A stretch of 64,000 bases of DNA, from positions 186,001 to 250,000 of the forward strand of contig NZ_SCMP01000001.1 of the NCBI RefSeq assembly GCF_005502935.1, given 5' to 3'. The position numbers and the translations under genes were made by a program. Shown in pieces: positions 13,612 through 22,163 of this stretch. The notes below the pieces were generated by a model. The model ran no database searches and was not told the origin of the DNA. It saw only the letters and a program-made list of their open reading frames with translations. Origin of the DNA: Pseudomonas sp. 2FG (GTDB taxonomy: Bacteria; Pseudomonadota; Gammaproteobacteria; Pseudomonadales; Pseudomonadaceae). Numbering within the stretch: the stretch's first letter is position 1; every line of letters begins with the position of its first letter.

Positions 13612-13991
13612 ATCCACACTCCCGCCAGCACGATCAACACCACCGAAAGGGCGAGAACGATTTGCGAGCCCAGTTTGCCGCCTTCCAGCGTCTCACCGAT
13701 GCCCATGTCCATGATCAGATGGCGCACACCGGCCACCAAGTGATACAGCAACGCGGACAGCAGGCCCCAGATCACAAATTTGGCCAGAGGGCTGGCCAGA
13801 CACGCTTTCACCTGCTCGAAGCCTTCCTCGGACGCCAGGGACTTGTCGAGTGCGAACAGCAGCACGCCGAGACCCAGGAAGAGGATGACACCGGAAATCC
13901 GGTGCAGGATGGACGTGTAAGCAGTGACTGGGAGTTTGATCGTCCTTAAGTCTAGGTTTACAGGTCTTTGGCTATTCACGGCTTTTTTCAC
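13605..13991 (-). CDS. sdhC: Succinate dehydrogenase cytochrome b556 subunit
   Basis: A 128-residue haem-binding membrane subunit of complex II. RPVNLDLRTIKLPVTAYTSI precedes HRISGVILFLGLG, the SdhC signature, and HLVAGVRHLIMDMG contains the haem-ligand histidine. Three helices are visible. No ATG is available. I use the GTG at 13991, though a second GTG four codons in (VNSQRPV) could be the true start. It is the first gene of the sdhCDAB-sucAB-lpdG-sucCD block and has its own promoter at 14113-14141. Confidence 0.94.
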   Translation of the reverse strand: MKKAVNSQRPVNLDLRTIKLPVTAYTSILHRISGVILFLGLGVLLFALDKSLASEEGFEQVKACLASPLAKFVIWGLLSALLYHLVAGVRHLIMDMGIGETLEGGKLGSQIVLALSVVLIVLAGVWIW

Positions 13992-14112
13992 ACTGAAGGG
14001 CCCCTAACAATCAGGGCAAAGTTGTCGGGAAGTGCACTGGTCAGGTACCCACCACCCAGGGAGTGACAACCTCCAGAATACGGGCCCTAAAGCCCCTGGC
14101 GGTCGGACGCAG

Positions 14113-14141
14113 AGTATAGACAGTTAGGTTACTAATGACAA
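14113..14141 (-). promoter_or_regulatory. Probable sigma70 promoter of sdhC
   Basis: On the minus strand, TTGTCA (14141-14136) and TATACT (14118-14113) are separated by exactly 17 bases. This is a near-consensus -35/-10 pair, placed about 120 bases before the sdhC start. The position between the divergent sdhC and gltA genes supports it. Confidence 0.65.
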
Positions 14142-14255
14142 CGCAAAGGCCTCCCCCAAAAAGCGCATTGCGCACCTTATATAAAAGGCGTAAATAGCGC
14201 CGAATTTCGCCAAAAAATCGCCCTGCAACCCTTCTGCCGTCTGGGTTCAGGCAAA

Positions 14256-14283
14256 TTGACTTTAGGATTTATCTCTCTATAGT
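14256..14283 (+). promoter_or_regulatory. Probable sigma70 promoter of gltA
   Basis: TTGACT (14256-14261) and TATAGT (14278-14283) are separated by 16 bases on the + strand. The pair lies about 60 bases upstream of the gltA start, which has an AGGAGG ribosome-binding site at 14331-14336. It is back to back with the sdhC promoter, about 115 bases apart. Confidence 0.65.
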
Positions 14284-14342
14284 GTGGCGGGCCCTGCGTG
14301 GGGGGCAGTCTGGTGATTTCAAGCATAAATAGGAGGCCACAC

Positions 14343-15632
14343 ATGGCTGACAAAAAAGCGCAGTTGATCATCGAGGGCGCAGCCCCCGTCGAGCTGCCCG
14401 TTTTATCCGGCACCGTTGGTCCCGATGTAGTAGACGTGCGGGGCTTAACCGCCACGGGCCATTTCACTTTTGATCCTGGCTTTATGTCGACCGCCTCTTG
14501 CGAGTCGAGGATCACCTATATCGATGGTGACAACGGTATTCTTCTGCACCGTGGCTATCCGATTGAGCAGCTCGCTGAGCAATCTGACTACCTGGAAACC
14601 TGCTATCTGCTCCTGAATGGCGAACTGCCGACCGTTGAGCAGAAAGCCAAGTTCGTCAGCACCATCAAGAACCACACCATGGTTCATGAACAACTGAAGA
14701 GCTTCTTCAACGGTTTCCGCCGCGACGCCCATCCGATGGCAGTCATGTGCGGCGTGGTTGGCGCCCTTTCGGCCTTCTACCACGACTCACTGGACATCCA
14801 GAACCCACAGCATCGCGAAATCTCGGCCATGCGCCTGGTTGCCAAGATGCCGACCCTGGCCGCCATGGCGTACAAGTACTCCATGGGTCAGCCGATGATG
14901 TACCCGCGCAACGACCTGACTTATGCAGAAAACTTCCTGCACATGATGTTCAACACCCCGTGTGAGATCAAACCGATCAACCCGGTGTTGGCCAAGGCGA
15001 TGGATCGTATCTTTATCCTGCATGCCGACCATGAGCAGAACGCTTCGACCTCGACCGTACGCCTGGCTGGCTCTTCGGGCGCCAACCCGTTTGCCTGTAT
15101 CGCCGCCGGTATTGCCGCACTCTGGGGCCCTGCTCACGGCGGCGCCAACGAAGCGGTACTGAGCATGCTGGACGAAATCGGCGATGTGTCGAACATCGAC
15201 ACCTTCATCGCCAAGGCCAAGGACAAGAACGATCCGTTCAAGTTGATGGGCTTCGGTCACCGCGTCTACAAGAACCGTGACCCGCGCGCCACTGTGATGA
15301 AGCAGACCTGCGACGAAGTACTGAAAGAGCTGGGCATCACCAACGATCCGCAACTGGAACTGGCCATGCGCCTGGAAGAGATCGCCCTCACCGATCCGTA
15401 CTTCATCGAGCGCTCACTGTACCCGAACGTCGACTTCTATTCGGGGATCATCCTCAAAGCGATCGGCATTCCAACCAGCATGTTCACCGTGATTTTCGCC
15501 CTGGCGCGTACCGTCGGCTGGATCTCGCACTGGAAAGAAATGCTCTCCAGCCCGTACAAGATTGGCCGCCCGCGCCAGCTGTACACCGGCTACCCGCAGC
15601 GTAATATCGCACCGCTGCAAGAGCGTAAATAA
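14343..15632 (+). CDS. gltA: Citrate synthase (type II, hexameric)
   Basis: A 429-residue citrate synthase condensing oxaloacetate and acetyl-CoA. Family motifs are [47 protein letters not shown] (catalytic His) and [13 protein letters not shown] (catalytic His, substrate Arg). The start at 14343 has a strong AGGAGG six bases upstream. An upstream in-frame extension has no ribosome-binding site and is rejected. Length and the N-terminal domain fit the Gram-negative, NADH-sensitive type II class. It is divergent from sdhC. Confidence 0.98.
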   Translation: MADKKAQLIIEGAAPVELPVLSGTVGPDVVDVRGLTATGHFTFDPGFMSTASCESRITYIDGDNGILLHRGYPIEQLAEQSDYLETCYLLLNGELPTVEQKAKFVSTIKNHTMVHEQLKSFFNGFRRDAHPMAVMCGVVGALSAFYHDSLDIQNPQHREISAMRLVAKMPTLAAMAYKYSMGQPMMYPRNDLTYAENFLHMMFNTPCEIKPINPVLAKAMDRIFILHADHEQNASTSTVRLAGSSGANPFACIAAGIAALWGPAHGGANEAVLSMLDEIGDVSNIDTFIAKAKDKNDPFKLMGFGHRVYKNRDPRATVMKQTCDEVLKELGITNDPQLELAMRLEEIALTDPYFIERSLYPNVDFYSGIILKAIGIPTSMFTVIFALARTVGWISHWKEMLSSPYKIGRPRQLYTGYPQRNIAPLQERK

Positions 15633-15660
15633 GCCCTTCGACTAGAAGAGCAAAGAAAAA

Positions 15661-15683
15661 GGCTGCCTCTGGGCAGCCTTTTT
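15661..15683. terminator. Bidirectional terminator between gltA and the START gene
   Basis: GGCTGCC-TCTG-GGCAGCC (15661-15678) is a perfect 7-bp stem. It is preceded by five A and followed by five T (15679-15683), so it can end transcription from either side. It lies between two converging genes. Confidence 0.85.
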
Positions 15684-15699
15684 CGTTATAGACCATCGT

Positions 15700-16308
15700 T
15701 TAGCGCTTCTCGGCCCGCTTACGCAGGGCTTCCAGCGTGTTGTACGGCGCATCCACCACGAAGCTGTTGGCCAACCACGACGGCACACTGCCACCCGGCT
15801 CGGTTTGCACCTGATAAACAACTTCGACCTGCCCGGCACCTTTCGGCGTCAGCTTCCATAGGCCCTCGACCTTGGCCACGCGGACAAACCCCTTCTCCGG
15901 TGGCAGATAGTCCGCCACACCTTCAAGAATGCGGATGACACTGCCGTCTGCATCTTCTTTGGTCGTCACATGCAGCACCGAATCACGCGGTGTCACCGGC
16001 CAAGGGGTATTGAAACGCGTGTAAGTCCAGCTTTCTGCACCCTCATGCTTGAGCAACTTTTGCTCACGGCACTCATGAATCCAGGCACAGGAACCACTGA
16101 CATCCTCTTGCAAACCACGCAGGGTCGGCATATCCGATTTGATAGTGGTAATGCCCCGGTACGCCTTGTACCGGGAACCCGGTACCTCGCTGAGATAGAC
16201 CTTGATGCCATCCTCATCCTTGGCCAACTTCCAGTCTTCGGCCTGCGCGGTAGCGACCACCAACAGGCTCAAACCGCACGCCCCAGCCATTCGACGTAGC
16301 GAACTCAT
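15700..16308 (-). CDS. START domain-containing periplasmic protein
   Basis: A 202-residue protein with a Sec signal peptide (about residues 1-24, ending ATAQAED). It is followed by a START-like fold starting at EDWKLAKDEDGIKVYLSEVP, with WPVTPRDSVLHV as a conserved core strand. START domains bind lipids or other hydrophobic ligands in a deep cavity. The bacterial periplasmic members have no assigned ligand. I start at the ATG 16308, after AAGGAG, rather than at the adjacent upstream GTG. It converges on gltA, and in PAO1 an equivalent gene (PA1579, from memory) lies here. Confidence 0.85.
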   Translation of the reverse strand: MSSLRRMAGACGLSLLVVATAQAEDWKLAKDEDGIKVYLSEVPGSRYKAYRGITTIKSDMPTLRGLQEDVSGSCAWIHECREQKLLKHEGAESWTYTRFNTPWPVTPRDSVLHVTTKEDADGSVIRILEGVADYLPPEKGFVRVAKVEGLWKLTPKGAGQVEVVYQVQTEPGGSVPSWLANSFVVDAPYNTLEALRKRAEKR

Positions 16309-16358
16309 CACTTACTCCTTACTGATGATGCCCAATCGGCCGCAAGCCGAACGGGGTA

Positions 16359-16631
16359 CTAGATAGAGGAACTGACACTCACCGCCGTCGCCTGCTCCAA
16401 CCAGCCGAGCAGGCGGATCGCATCGTCACGGCTATCGCCACACACTTCTCGATCGGCCACAAAGGCCGCGCAGACCGCCGGTCGCTCAAGTCTGCCGAAC
16501 AACGCACACAAGTAATCGGCCGACAGGTGCAGGCAACGTTCGCCCGCAGCCTTGCCCTGCGGCATACCGGGAATCGGAGAACTGATGGAGGGAGCAATAC
16601 AACAGGCGCCGCAGCCCATACGACAGTTCAT
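16359..16631 (-). CDS. YkgJ-like cysteine cluster protein
   Basis: A 90-residue protein starting MNCRMGCGACCIAPSISSP. The C-x3-C-x2-C-C pattern (C3, C7, C10, C11) is the YkgJ/UPF0153 zinc- or iron-binding cluster motif, with further cysteines at CLHL, LCALF, VCAAF and VCGD that could complete the site. The length matches short YkgJ members. I use the ATG at 16631 because the motif starts directly there. The function is unknown. It is separated by about 50 bases from the START gene on the same strand. Confidence 0.8.
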   Translation of the reverse strand: MNCRMGCGACCIAPSISSPIPGMPQGKAAGERCLHLSADYLCALFGRLERPAVCAAFVADREVCGDSRDDAIRLLGWLEQATAVSVSSSI

Positions 16632-16858
16632 GACAGCGTTACCTCGCAACCTTTGGCCCTGGCCTGACAGGGTTGCGATTTTACCCGGCCGTCAATCGAA
16701 TTGGGATAAGCCCCAGCAAGGATTCGGGCCAGCGGCAGACGCAGGCTGTCGATTCGCAGAGGAACTCAATCATGCCAAGGCAGACCGTGTCGCGCCTGAG
16801 GCGCCGAAACCCAACCGGGTGTAGCCCCGATGGCCCGCCTGGCCAATGCTGTGCCCTT

Positions 16859-17722
16859 TTACTTCAGCCGCGCAATCAAACTCGAGGTGTCCCAACGGCC
16901 ACCGCCCATGGCCTGCACCTCGGCATAAAACTGATCGACCAGCGCGGTGACCGGCAATTGCGCGCCGTTACGGCTGGCCTCATCCAGGACGATAGAGAAG
17001 TCCTTGCGCATCCAGTCCACCGCGAAGCCGAAATCGAACTTGCCCTCGAGCATGGTCTGATGGCGGTGCTCCAGTTGCCAGGACTGCGCCGCCCCCTGAC
17101 TGATCACCTCCATGGCGCCCTGCGCATCCAGGCCTGCGCACTGGGCGAAATGCAGTGCCTCAGCCAGCGCCTGCAGCAGCCCGCCGACACAGATCTGGTT
17201 GACCATCTTGGTCAACTGACCACTGCCTATCGGGCCCATCAGCTTGACCATCTTCGCGTAGCTTTCGATCACCGGCGCGGCGCGATCATAGAAGACCTGC
17301 TCACCACCGACCATCACCGTCAGCATGCCGCTCTCGGCACCCGCCTGACCACCCGACAGCGGTGCATCGAGAAAGCCCAGTTCGCGCTCTGCTGCTAACA
17401 CCCCCAGTTCGCGGGCAACGCTGGCGGAGGCCGTGGTGTGATCGACCAGGACGCTGCCCGCGCTCATACCGGCAAAGGCACCGTCGGCGCCCAGCAGCAC
17501 ACTGCGCAAATCGTCATCATTGCCGACACAGGTCATCACCAGCTCGGCACCCTGCGCCGCTTCACGCGGGGTGGCCGCACTATCGCCGGCAAATTCGTCA
17601 CACCAGAGCTCGACCTTGGCCGGCGAGCGGTTATACACGCAGACCTGATGCCCCTCACACGCCAAGTGTCCGGCCATGTGAAAACCCATCGCGCCCAACC
17701 CGATAAATGCCACCTTAGCCAT
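16859..17722 (-). CDS. NAD(P)-dependent oxidoreductase of the beta-hydroxyacid dehydrogenase family
   Basis: A 287-residue protein with the N-terminal dinucleotide-binding GLGAMGFHMAGHLA (8-21), the substrate motif DAPLSGGQAGAESG, and the catalytic-lysine segment GSGQLTKMVNQ. These define the 3-hydroxyisobutyrate/tartronate semialdehyde/6-phosphogluconate-like reductase family. The real substrate cannot be told from sequence. It stands alone, between the YkgJ-like gene (227-base gap, nothing else seen) and a divergent exonuclease gene. Confidence 0.88.
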   Translation of the reverse strand: MAKVAFIGLGAMGFHMAGHLACEGHQVCVYNRSPAKVELWCDEFAGDSAATPREAAQGAELVMTCVGNDDDLRSVLLGADGAFAGMSAGSVLVDHTTASASVARELGVLAAERELGFLDAPLSGGQAGAESGMLTVMVGGEQVFYDRAAPVIESYAKMVKLMGPIGSGQLTKMVNQICVGGLLQALAEALHFAQCAGLDAQGAMEVISQGAAQSWQLEHRHQTMLEGKFDFGFAVDWMRKDFSIVLDEASRNGAQLPVTALVDQFYAEVQAMGGGRWDTSSLIARLK

Positions 17723-17818
17723 AGCTCACCTCCATCGTTCGACCAAACCAGAGCCTAGCATGCAGTTTGCCGACTCAGAAAAGCCCTTCCATACTGCCGA
17801 AAGCACAACGGAGGGGCT

Positions 17819-18361
17819 ATGGGATATTGGTTAGTCATCGATCTGGAAGCCACCACGGAAGAAGGTGGCTGGCCAATCGCCGAGATGGAAATCATCGAGA
17901 TTGGCGCCAGCCTGGTCTCCGCCGACGGCCGTGAGCTGGATCACTTCCAGCGCTTCGTCCGGCCATTGCGCAGGCCCTGCCTGACCGACTTCTGCCGCGA
18001 GCTCACGCATATCAGCCAGGCGAATGTGGATGCCGCCGCGCCACTGGCTGCGGTCTGGCCCTTATTCGAGCGCTGGCTGACCGCGCATCATCCACGCCTG
18101 GCCGGCTGGGCCAGTTGGGGTGAGTATGACCGCCGCCAGCTGGAACAGGACTGGCGCCAGCAGCGGCTCAACAGCAGGCTAAACAGGGTGCCACACCTCA
18201 ACCTCAAACAGCGCTTCGCCGAAGCCCGCCAACTGCAGCGACCGGTGAGCCTGAACACCGCACTGCAACTGGCCGGCCTGCACTTCAACGGCCAGCAGCA
18301 CCGCGCCTTGGAAGACGCGCGCAACACCGCGCGCCTGCTGCCCCTAGTGCTTCCCGCCTAA
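17819..18361 (+). CDS. DEDDh-type 3'-5' exonuclease
   Basis: A 180-residue exonuclease-fold protein. The metal-binding acidic residues are visible: D8 and E10 in VIDLEATTEE, D104 in WGEYDRRQLEQD, and H161 with D166 in HRALEDARNTA. This makes the DEDDh set of the DnaQ/ERI-1/KapD class. The substrate (RNA or DNA 3' ends) is not known. A GGAGGGG ribosome-binding site precedes the ATG. It is divergent from the dehydrogenase gene and about 80 bases upstream of ppnP. Confidence 0.85.
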   Translation: MGYWLVIDLEATTEEGGWPIAEMEIIEIGASLVSADGRELDHFQRFVRPLRRPCLTDFCRELTHISQANVDAAAPLAAVWPLFERWLTAHHPRLAGWASWGEYDRRQLEQDWRQQRLNSRLNRVPHLNLKQRFAEARQLQRPVSLNTALQLAGLHFNGQQHRALEDARNTARLLPLVLPA

Positions 18362-18440
18362 AGCCATGCAAAGCGGGTGACGCACTGAAACGTGTTGGGC
18401 ATACTGACCGGCCTTTTTAGCCCCCTTCGAGGAATTCCAC

Positions 18441-18722
18441 ATGTTCAAGGTCAACGAGTACTTCGACGGCACCGTCAAATCCATCGCCTTCGGCATGGCA
18501 GACGGCCCAGCCACCATCGGCGTGATGGCCGTAGGCGAATACGAATTCGGCACCAGCCAACTGGAAGTGATGCACGTCATCGCCGGCGCCCTGACCGTCA
18601 AGCTGCCGGGCAGCGACGCCTGGGAAACCTTCGCCGCTGGCAGCAAATTCACGGTGCCGGCCAACAGCAAATTCCAGCTGAAAGTCGCCGTCGATATCGC
18701 CTACCTCTGCGAATATCGCTGA
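18441..18722 (+). CDS. ppnP: Pyrimidine/purine nucleoside phosphorylase
   Basis: A 93-residue cupin-fold protein starting [17 protein letters not shown], with [15 protein letters not shown] and [13 protein letters not shown], the PpnP (former YaiE/UPF0345) signature. The family splits several nucleosides with phosphate to the base and ribose 1-phosphate. The length is typical. An AGGA-type ribosome-binding site lies before the ATG, and a strong terminator follows at 18740-18767, so it is probably a single-gene unit. Confidence 0.95.
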   Translation: MFKVNEYFDGTVKSIAFGMADGPATIGVMAVGEYEFGTSQLEVMHVIAGALTVKLPGSDAWETFAAGSKFTVPANSKFQLKVAVDIAYLCEYR

Positions 18723-18739
18723 GTAACAGGCCATGCAAG

Positions 18740-18767
18740 AACCGGCCTCGATGGTCGGTTTTTTTTT
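18740..18767 (+). terminator. Rho-independent terminator of ppnP
   Basis: AACCGGCC (18740-18747) pairs with GGTCGGTT (18753-18760), with one G-U pair, and a run of T follows to 18767. It lies 17 bases beyond the ppnP stop. Confidence 0.9.
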
Positions 18768-18838
18768 GCCCATGTGCCAGCCTAGGGTTTCCTGCGAGAT
18801 TGCACGCTGGCAACCTGCTTTCAGCAACGGACACGAAC

Positions 18839-19720
18839 ATGCCTGGGTCTAAACACGCACAGTCAATCCTCCTGCCGATCGGCCTGCTGCTTATCGCCAT
18901 GTGCTCGATTCAGGGCGGCGCAGCCCTGGCCAAAGGACTGTTCCCGATCATCGGCGCGCAAGGCACCTCGGCACTGCGTCTCGGCCTGGGCGCGATCATC
19001 TTGTGCCTGGTCATGCGCCCCTGGCGCGCCCGAGTAACTGTCCGCTCGTGTCGGTCGTTGCTTGCCTATGGCGCGGCCCTGGGTGGCATGAACCTGATGT
19101 TCTACATGGCACTGAACACCGTGCCGCTGGGCATCGCCGTGGCCCTGGAGTTCACCGGCCCATTGGTGCTGGCGCTGCTGTCGTCGCGGCGGATTATCGA
19201 TTTTGTCTGGATTGCGCTGGCGGTGCTCGGCCTGGTGCTGCTGTTGCCAACCGACCAGTCGGCCACGCAGCTCGATCCGCTGGGCATGGGCTTGGCCCTC
19301 GGCGCGGGTGTGTGCTGGGCGCTGTACATCGTCTTCGGCCAAAAAGCCGGCGCCGAGCATGGCGCCCATACCGTCGCGCTGGGGACTATTGTTGCCGCGG
19401 TGATCGTCTTTCCGATCGGGCTGATGCAGGTCGGTAGCAGCCTCTTCAGCTGGTCGCTGCTGCCCGTCGCGACTGCTGTCGCCATACTCTCGACAGCCCT
19501 GCCCTACAGCCTGGAAATGGCCGCGCTCACCCGCCTGCCCGCGCGCACCTTCAGCACGTTGATGAGCATCGAACCGGCGGTTGCCGCGCTCGCAGGCCTG
19601 CTATTCCTGCACGAACAACTGAACCTGACGCAATGGCTGGCCATCGGAGCGATTATTATCGCGTCGGTAGGCACCGCCACGACGGTCAAGCCCAAACCTA
19701 AAAAGCTGAGCCTGAACTGA
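18839..19720 (+). CDS. EamA-family amino acid exporter (RhtA-like)
   Basis: A 293-residue protein with about ten hydrophobic segments in two EamA halves. Features such as SIQGGAALAKGLFPIIGAQG and ALRLGLGAIILCLV in the first helices, and PYSLEMAALTRLPARTFSTL in the second half, resemble RhtA, the threonine/homoserine exporter. I chose the ATG at 18839 because the upstream in-frame extension runs through ppnP and its terminator. The substrate is inferred from the family only. Confidence 0.85.
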   Translation: MPGSKHAQSILLPIGLLLIAMCSIQGGAALAKGLFPIIGAQGTSALRLGLGAIILCLVMRPWRARVTVRSCRSLLAYGAALGGMNLMFYMALNTVPLGIAVALEFTGPLVLALLSSRRIIDFVWIALAVLGLVLLLPTDQSATQLDPLGMGLALGAGVCWALYIVFGQKAGAEHGAHTVALGTIVAAVIVFPIGLMQVGSSLFSWSLLPVATAVAILSTALPYSLEMAALTRLPARTFSTLMSIEPAVAALAGLLFLHEQLNLTQWLAIGAIIIASVGTATTVKPKPKKLSLN

Positions 19721-19795
19721 GCAGACTCAGCTTCATCAAACAGAGTAAAGCGACAGCCTACCCGCGAGGCGCCCACGCGGATTAAAGCAGCCGGC

Positions 19796-21571
19796 TCAGG
19801 CCACGGAGTCCGCAGTAGTGAACTGCAGCTCGGCCAGCCGCCGATACAGCTCGTTAGTCGCCACCAGCTCTTGATGACTGCCGACGGCAATCAACTTGCC
19901 GTGCTCGATCACCGCGATGCGGTCGGCGTTCTGTACCGTCGCCAGCCGATGCGCAATCACCAGCGTGGTGCGCCCCCGCATCAGCCTTGGCAGCGCTTGC
20001 TGGATCAGATGCTCGCTTTCCGCATCCAAGGCACTGGTGGCCTCATCCAGCAGCAGAATCGGTGCATCGACCAACAAGGCGCGGGCGATGGCCAGGCGTT
20101 GTCGCTGCCCACCAGAGAGCCCCAGACCGCTGTCGCCCAGATGAGTCTGGTAGCCGTTGGGCATTTTCATGATGAAGTCGTGGGCATGGGCGGCGCGCGC
20201 CGCGGCCTCGACTTCGGCGTGCGAGGCCGCGGCCTTGCCGTAACGGATATTGTCTTCGACGCTGCCGAAGAACAACGCCGGACTCTGCGAAACCAGGGCA
20301 AAACAGCGGCGCAGAGCCTGCGGGTCCAGTTGAGCGATAGGCAGCCCTTCGATCAGGATGCGACCCTCTTGCGGGTCGAAAAAGCGCAACAGCAAATCAA
20401 ACAGCGTGGATTTACCCGCTCCGGATGGCCCCACCAAGGCCAGCGTTTCACCGGGCTCGACCACCAGGCTGATGCCATCGACGGCATAACTTTCGCGGCG
20501 CGTCGGATATGAGAAGCGCACCGACTCCAGCACGATCCGCCCGCTCACCAGTTGCGGCAACTGCGCTTGCTGGCCGGCCGGCGGGTTGATTTCACTGCGC
20601 GCCTGCAACAACTCGGCAATCCGCTCGGCCGCCCCCGCCGCGCGCTGCAACTCACCAATCACTTCGCTCAGCGTGCCAAACGCGGTACCGACAATCAGGC
20701 TGTAGAAGACAAACGCCGCCAACTCACCACCGGAAATACGTCCGGCGATCACATCCATACCGCCGACCCAGAGCATCACCCCGATGGCGCCCAACACCAG
20801 CAAAATCACCACGCTAATCAGCCAGGCGCGCTGGGCGATGCGTTTGCGCGCGGTGTTGAAGGCCTCTTCCACCGTACCACCGAAACGGCTCTTGTCCTCC
20901 TCCTGGTGGTTGTAGGCCTGCACCGTCTTGATCTGCCCCAGCGTTTCGCCGACATAGCTGCCAACATCGGCGACCCGATCCTGACTCAAGCGGGACAGGC
21001 TGCGCACCCGGCGACCGAAGATCAGGATCGGCGCGATCACCAAAGGCAGGGCCGCGATCACGATCGCCGAGAGCTTGGGGTTGGTAATGAACAGCAGAAT
21101 GATCCCGCCAATCAGCATCAGTGCATTGCGCAACGCCATCGACAGCGATGAGCCAATCACCGACTGCAACAGCGTGGTATCCGCAGTCAGCCGCGACTGA
21201 ATCTCGGAGCTGCGATTGGTCTCGTAAAAACCCGGGTGCAGGTTGATCAAGTGGTTGAACACGCGCTTGCGAATATCCGCGACAAAGCGCTCACCAATCC
21301 AGGACACCAGATAAAAGCGGGTAAAGGTGCCGACCGCCAACGCCACCACCAGGATCATGAACAGCGCAATCGACTGATTGAGCATGGCCGGCGATTGCGT
21401 GGCGAAGCCCTTATCCACCAACAGCTTGACGCCCTGGCCCATGGACAAGGTAATGCCCGCGGTGAACAGCAACGCCAGCAAGGCACCGATCACCTGCCAG
21501 CGATACGGCGCGACAAAGCGGCGAGTCATGCGCAGCGCATTGCGCTGACGGGATGAGAGAAGTGCAGCCAT
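19796..21571 (-). CDS. ABC exporter, fused transmembrane and ATPase domains (MsbA-like)
   Basis: A 591-residue half-transporter. The N-terminal six-helix ABC exporter domain spans about 25-320, and the ATPase domain about 345-580. Walker A GPSGAGKST lies at about 380-388, the signature LSGGQRQRLAIARALL and Walker B ILLLDEATSALD follow, and the switch His is in VIAHRLATVQNADRIAV. This is the MsbA/lipid-exporter-like class of type IV exporters, which act as homodimers. The substrate cannot be assigned. The real msbA of Pseudomonas lies near lpxK, so I do not use that name. Confidence 0.87.
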   Translation of the reverse strand: MAALLSSRQRNALRMTRRFVAPYRWQVIGALLALLFTAGITLSMGQGVKLLVDKGFATQSPAMLNQSIALFMILVVALAVGTFTRFYLVSWIGERFVADIRKRVFNHLINLHPGFYETNRSSEIQSRLTADTTLLQSVIGSSLSMALRNALMLIGGIILLFITNPKLSAIVIAALPLVIAPILIFGRRVRSLSRLSQDRVADVGSYVGETLGQIKTVQAYNHQEEDKSRFGGTVEEAFNTARKRIAQRAWLISVVILLVLGAIGVMLWVGGMDVIAGRISGGELAAFVFYSLIVGTAFGTLSEVIGELQRAAGAAERIAELLQARSEINPPAGQQAQLPQLVSGRIVLESVRFSYPTRRESYAVDGISLVVEPGETLALVGPSGAGKSTLFDLLLRFFDPQEGRILIEGLPIAQLDPQALRRCFALVSQSPALFFGSVEDNIRYGKAAASHAEVEAAARAAHAHDFIMKMPNGYQTHLGDSGLGLSGGQRQRLAIARALLVDAPILLLDEATSALDAESEHLIQQALPRLMRGRTTLVIAHRLATVQNADRIAVIEHGKLIAVGSHQELVATNELYRRLAELQFTTADSVA

Positions 21572-21676
21572 AGGTAAGTAAGACTCGATTAGGTGAAACG
21601 AAAGCCCGCGCCCGAGCGATCCGTGCCATTCAGGCTGTCCAACGGGCTGGGCACGCGCTGCACTTATTCTATGAAT

Positions 21677-22117
21677 TCAGGCATCGGCATGCAGAAAGCG
21701 TCGAGCATGCTCGGGGCTGGGTAAAAGACAAGCGTCATATTTGCCAAATAGGCGATAGCGATTCAACGCAATGCGATCGTACAGCCAATTGCGCAGCGGC
21801 CTCGGGATAAGCCGCAGCACTAGCAAACCACGCCAAGGCCAGTGCAGTTGGCCAACTATCCGCAGGATCGCCTCGGAACGCACGAACAACTCACGCCCCT
21901 CGATATAGGCCATGGTTTCAAAGGTCTCGGTCGGCAACCCATACCAACGCAGAATCGCTTGCCCTTCCGCCGATTGCACCGGGGCCAGCTTGAACAGCTG
22001 CTCACGGTCATAACGAAGCAAAAACCGCACCCAGCCATTGCACAGCTTGCAGACCCCGTCGAACAGCACCACGCGGGCGCCGGGTTGAATCAAGGGCGGG
22101 TAATCGTCAGCATTCAT
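21677..22117 (-). CDS. DCC-family thiol-disulfide oxidoreductase-like protein
   Basis: A 146-residue protein with VVLFDGVCKLCNGWVRFLLR. This contains the D-x-x-C-x-x-C motif (D20, C23, C26) that defines the DCC (DUF393) family, which has a thioredoxin-like fold. Further family features are the segment FETMAYIEGRELFVRSEAIL and a C-terminal RY-x-LFGKYDACLLP-like end. The physiological partner is unknown. I use the ATG at 22117. Longer upstream reading overlaps the ATP-NAD kinase-like gene. The 46-base gap to that gene suggests a shared transcript. Confidence 0.85.
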   Translation of the reverse strand: MNADDYPPLIQPGARVVLFDGVCKLCNGWVRFLLRYDREQLFKLAPVQSAEGQAILRWYGLPTETFETMAYIEGRELFVRSEAILRIVGQLHWPWRGLLVLRLIPRPLRNWLYDRIALNRYRLFGKYDACLLPSPEHARRFLHADA

Positions 22118-22163
22118 AAAGCTGTCCTTCGTCGCATTCGGTTTCGCGGATCGCGCCTGTGCC

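Noticed and set aside
11566..13743. 725-codon open frame antisense to sdhA/sdhD
   Set aside because: Shadow of sdhA codon usage. No recognisable protein features.
14298..14342. N-terminal extension of gltA
   Set aside because: A strong AGGAGG sits before the ATG at 14343, and the extension does not match citrate synthase N-termini.
21241..21250. TTGATCAA-like sequence inside the ABC exporter gene
   Set aside because: It lacks the four-base spacer of an Anr box and lies within coding sequence.
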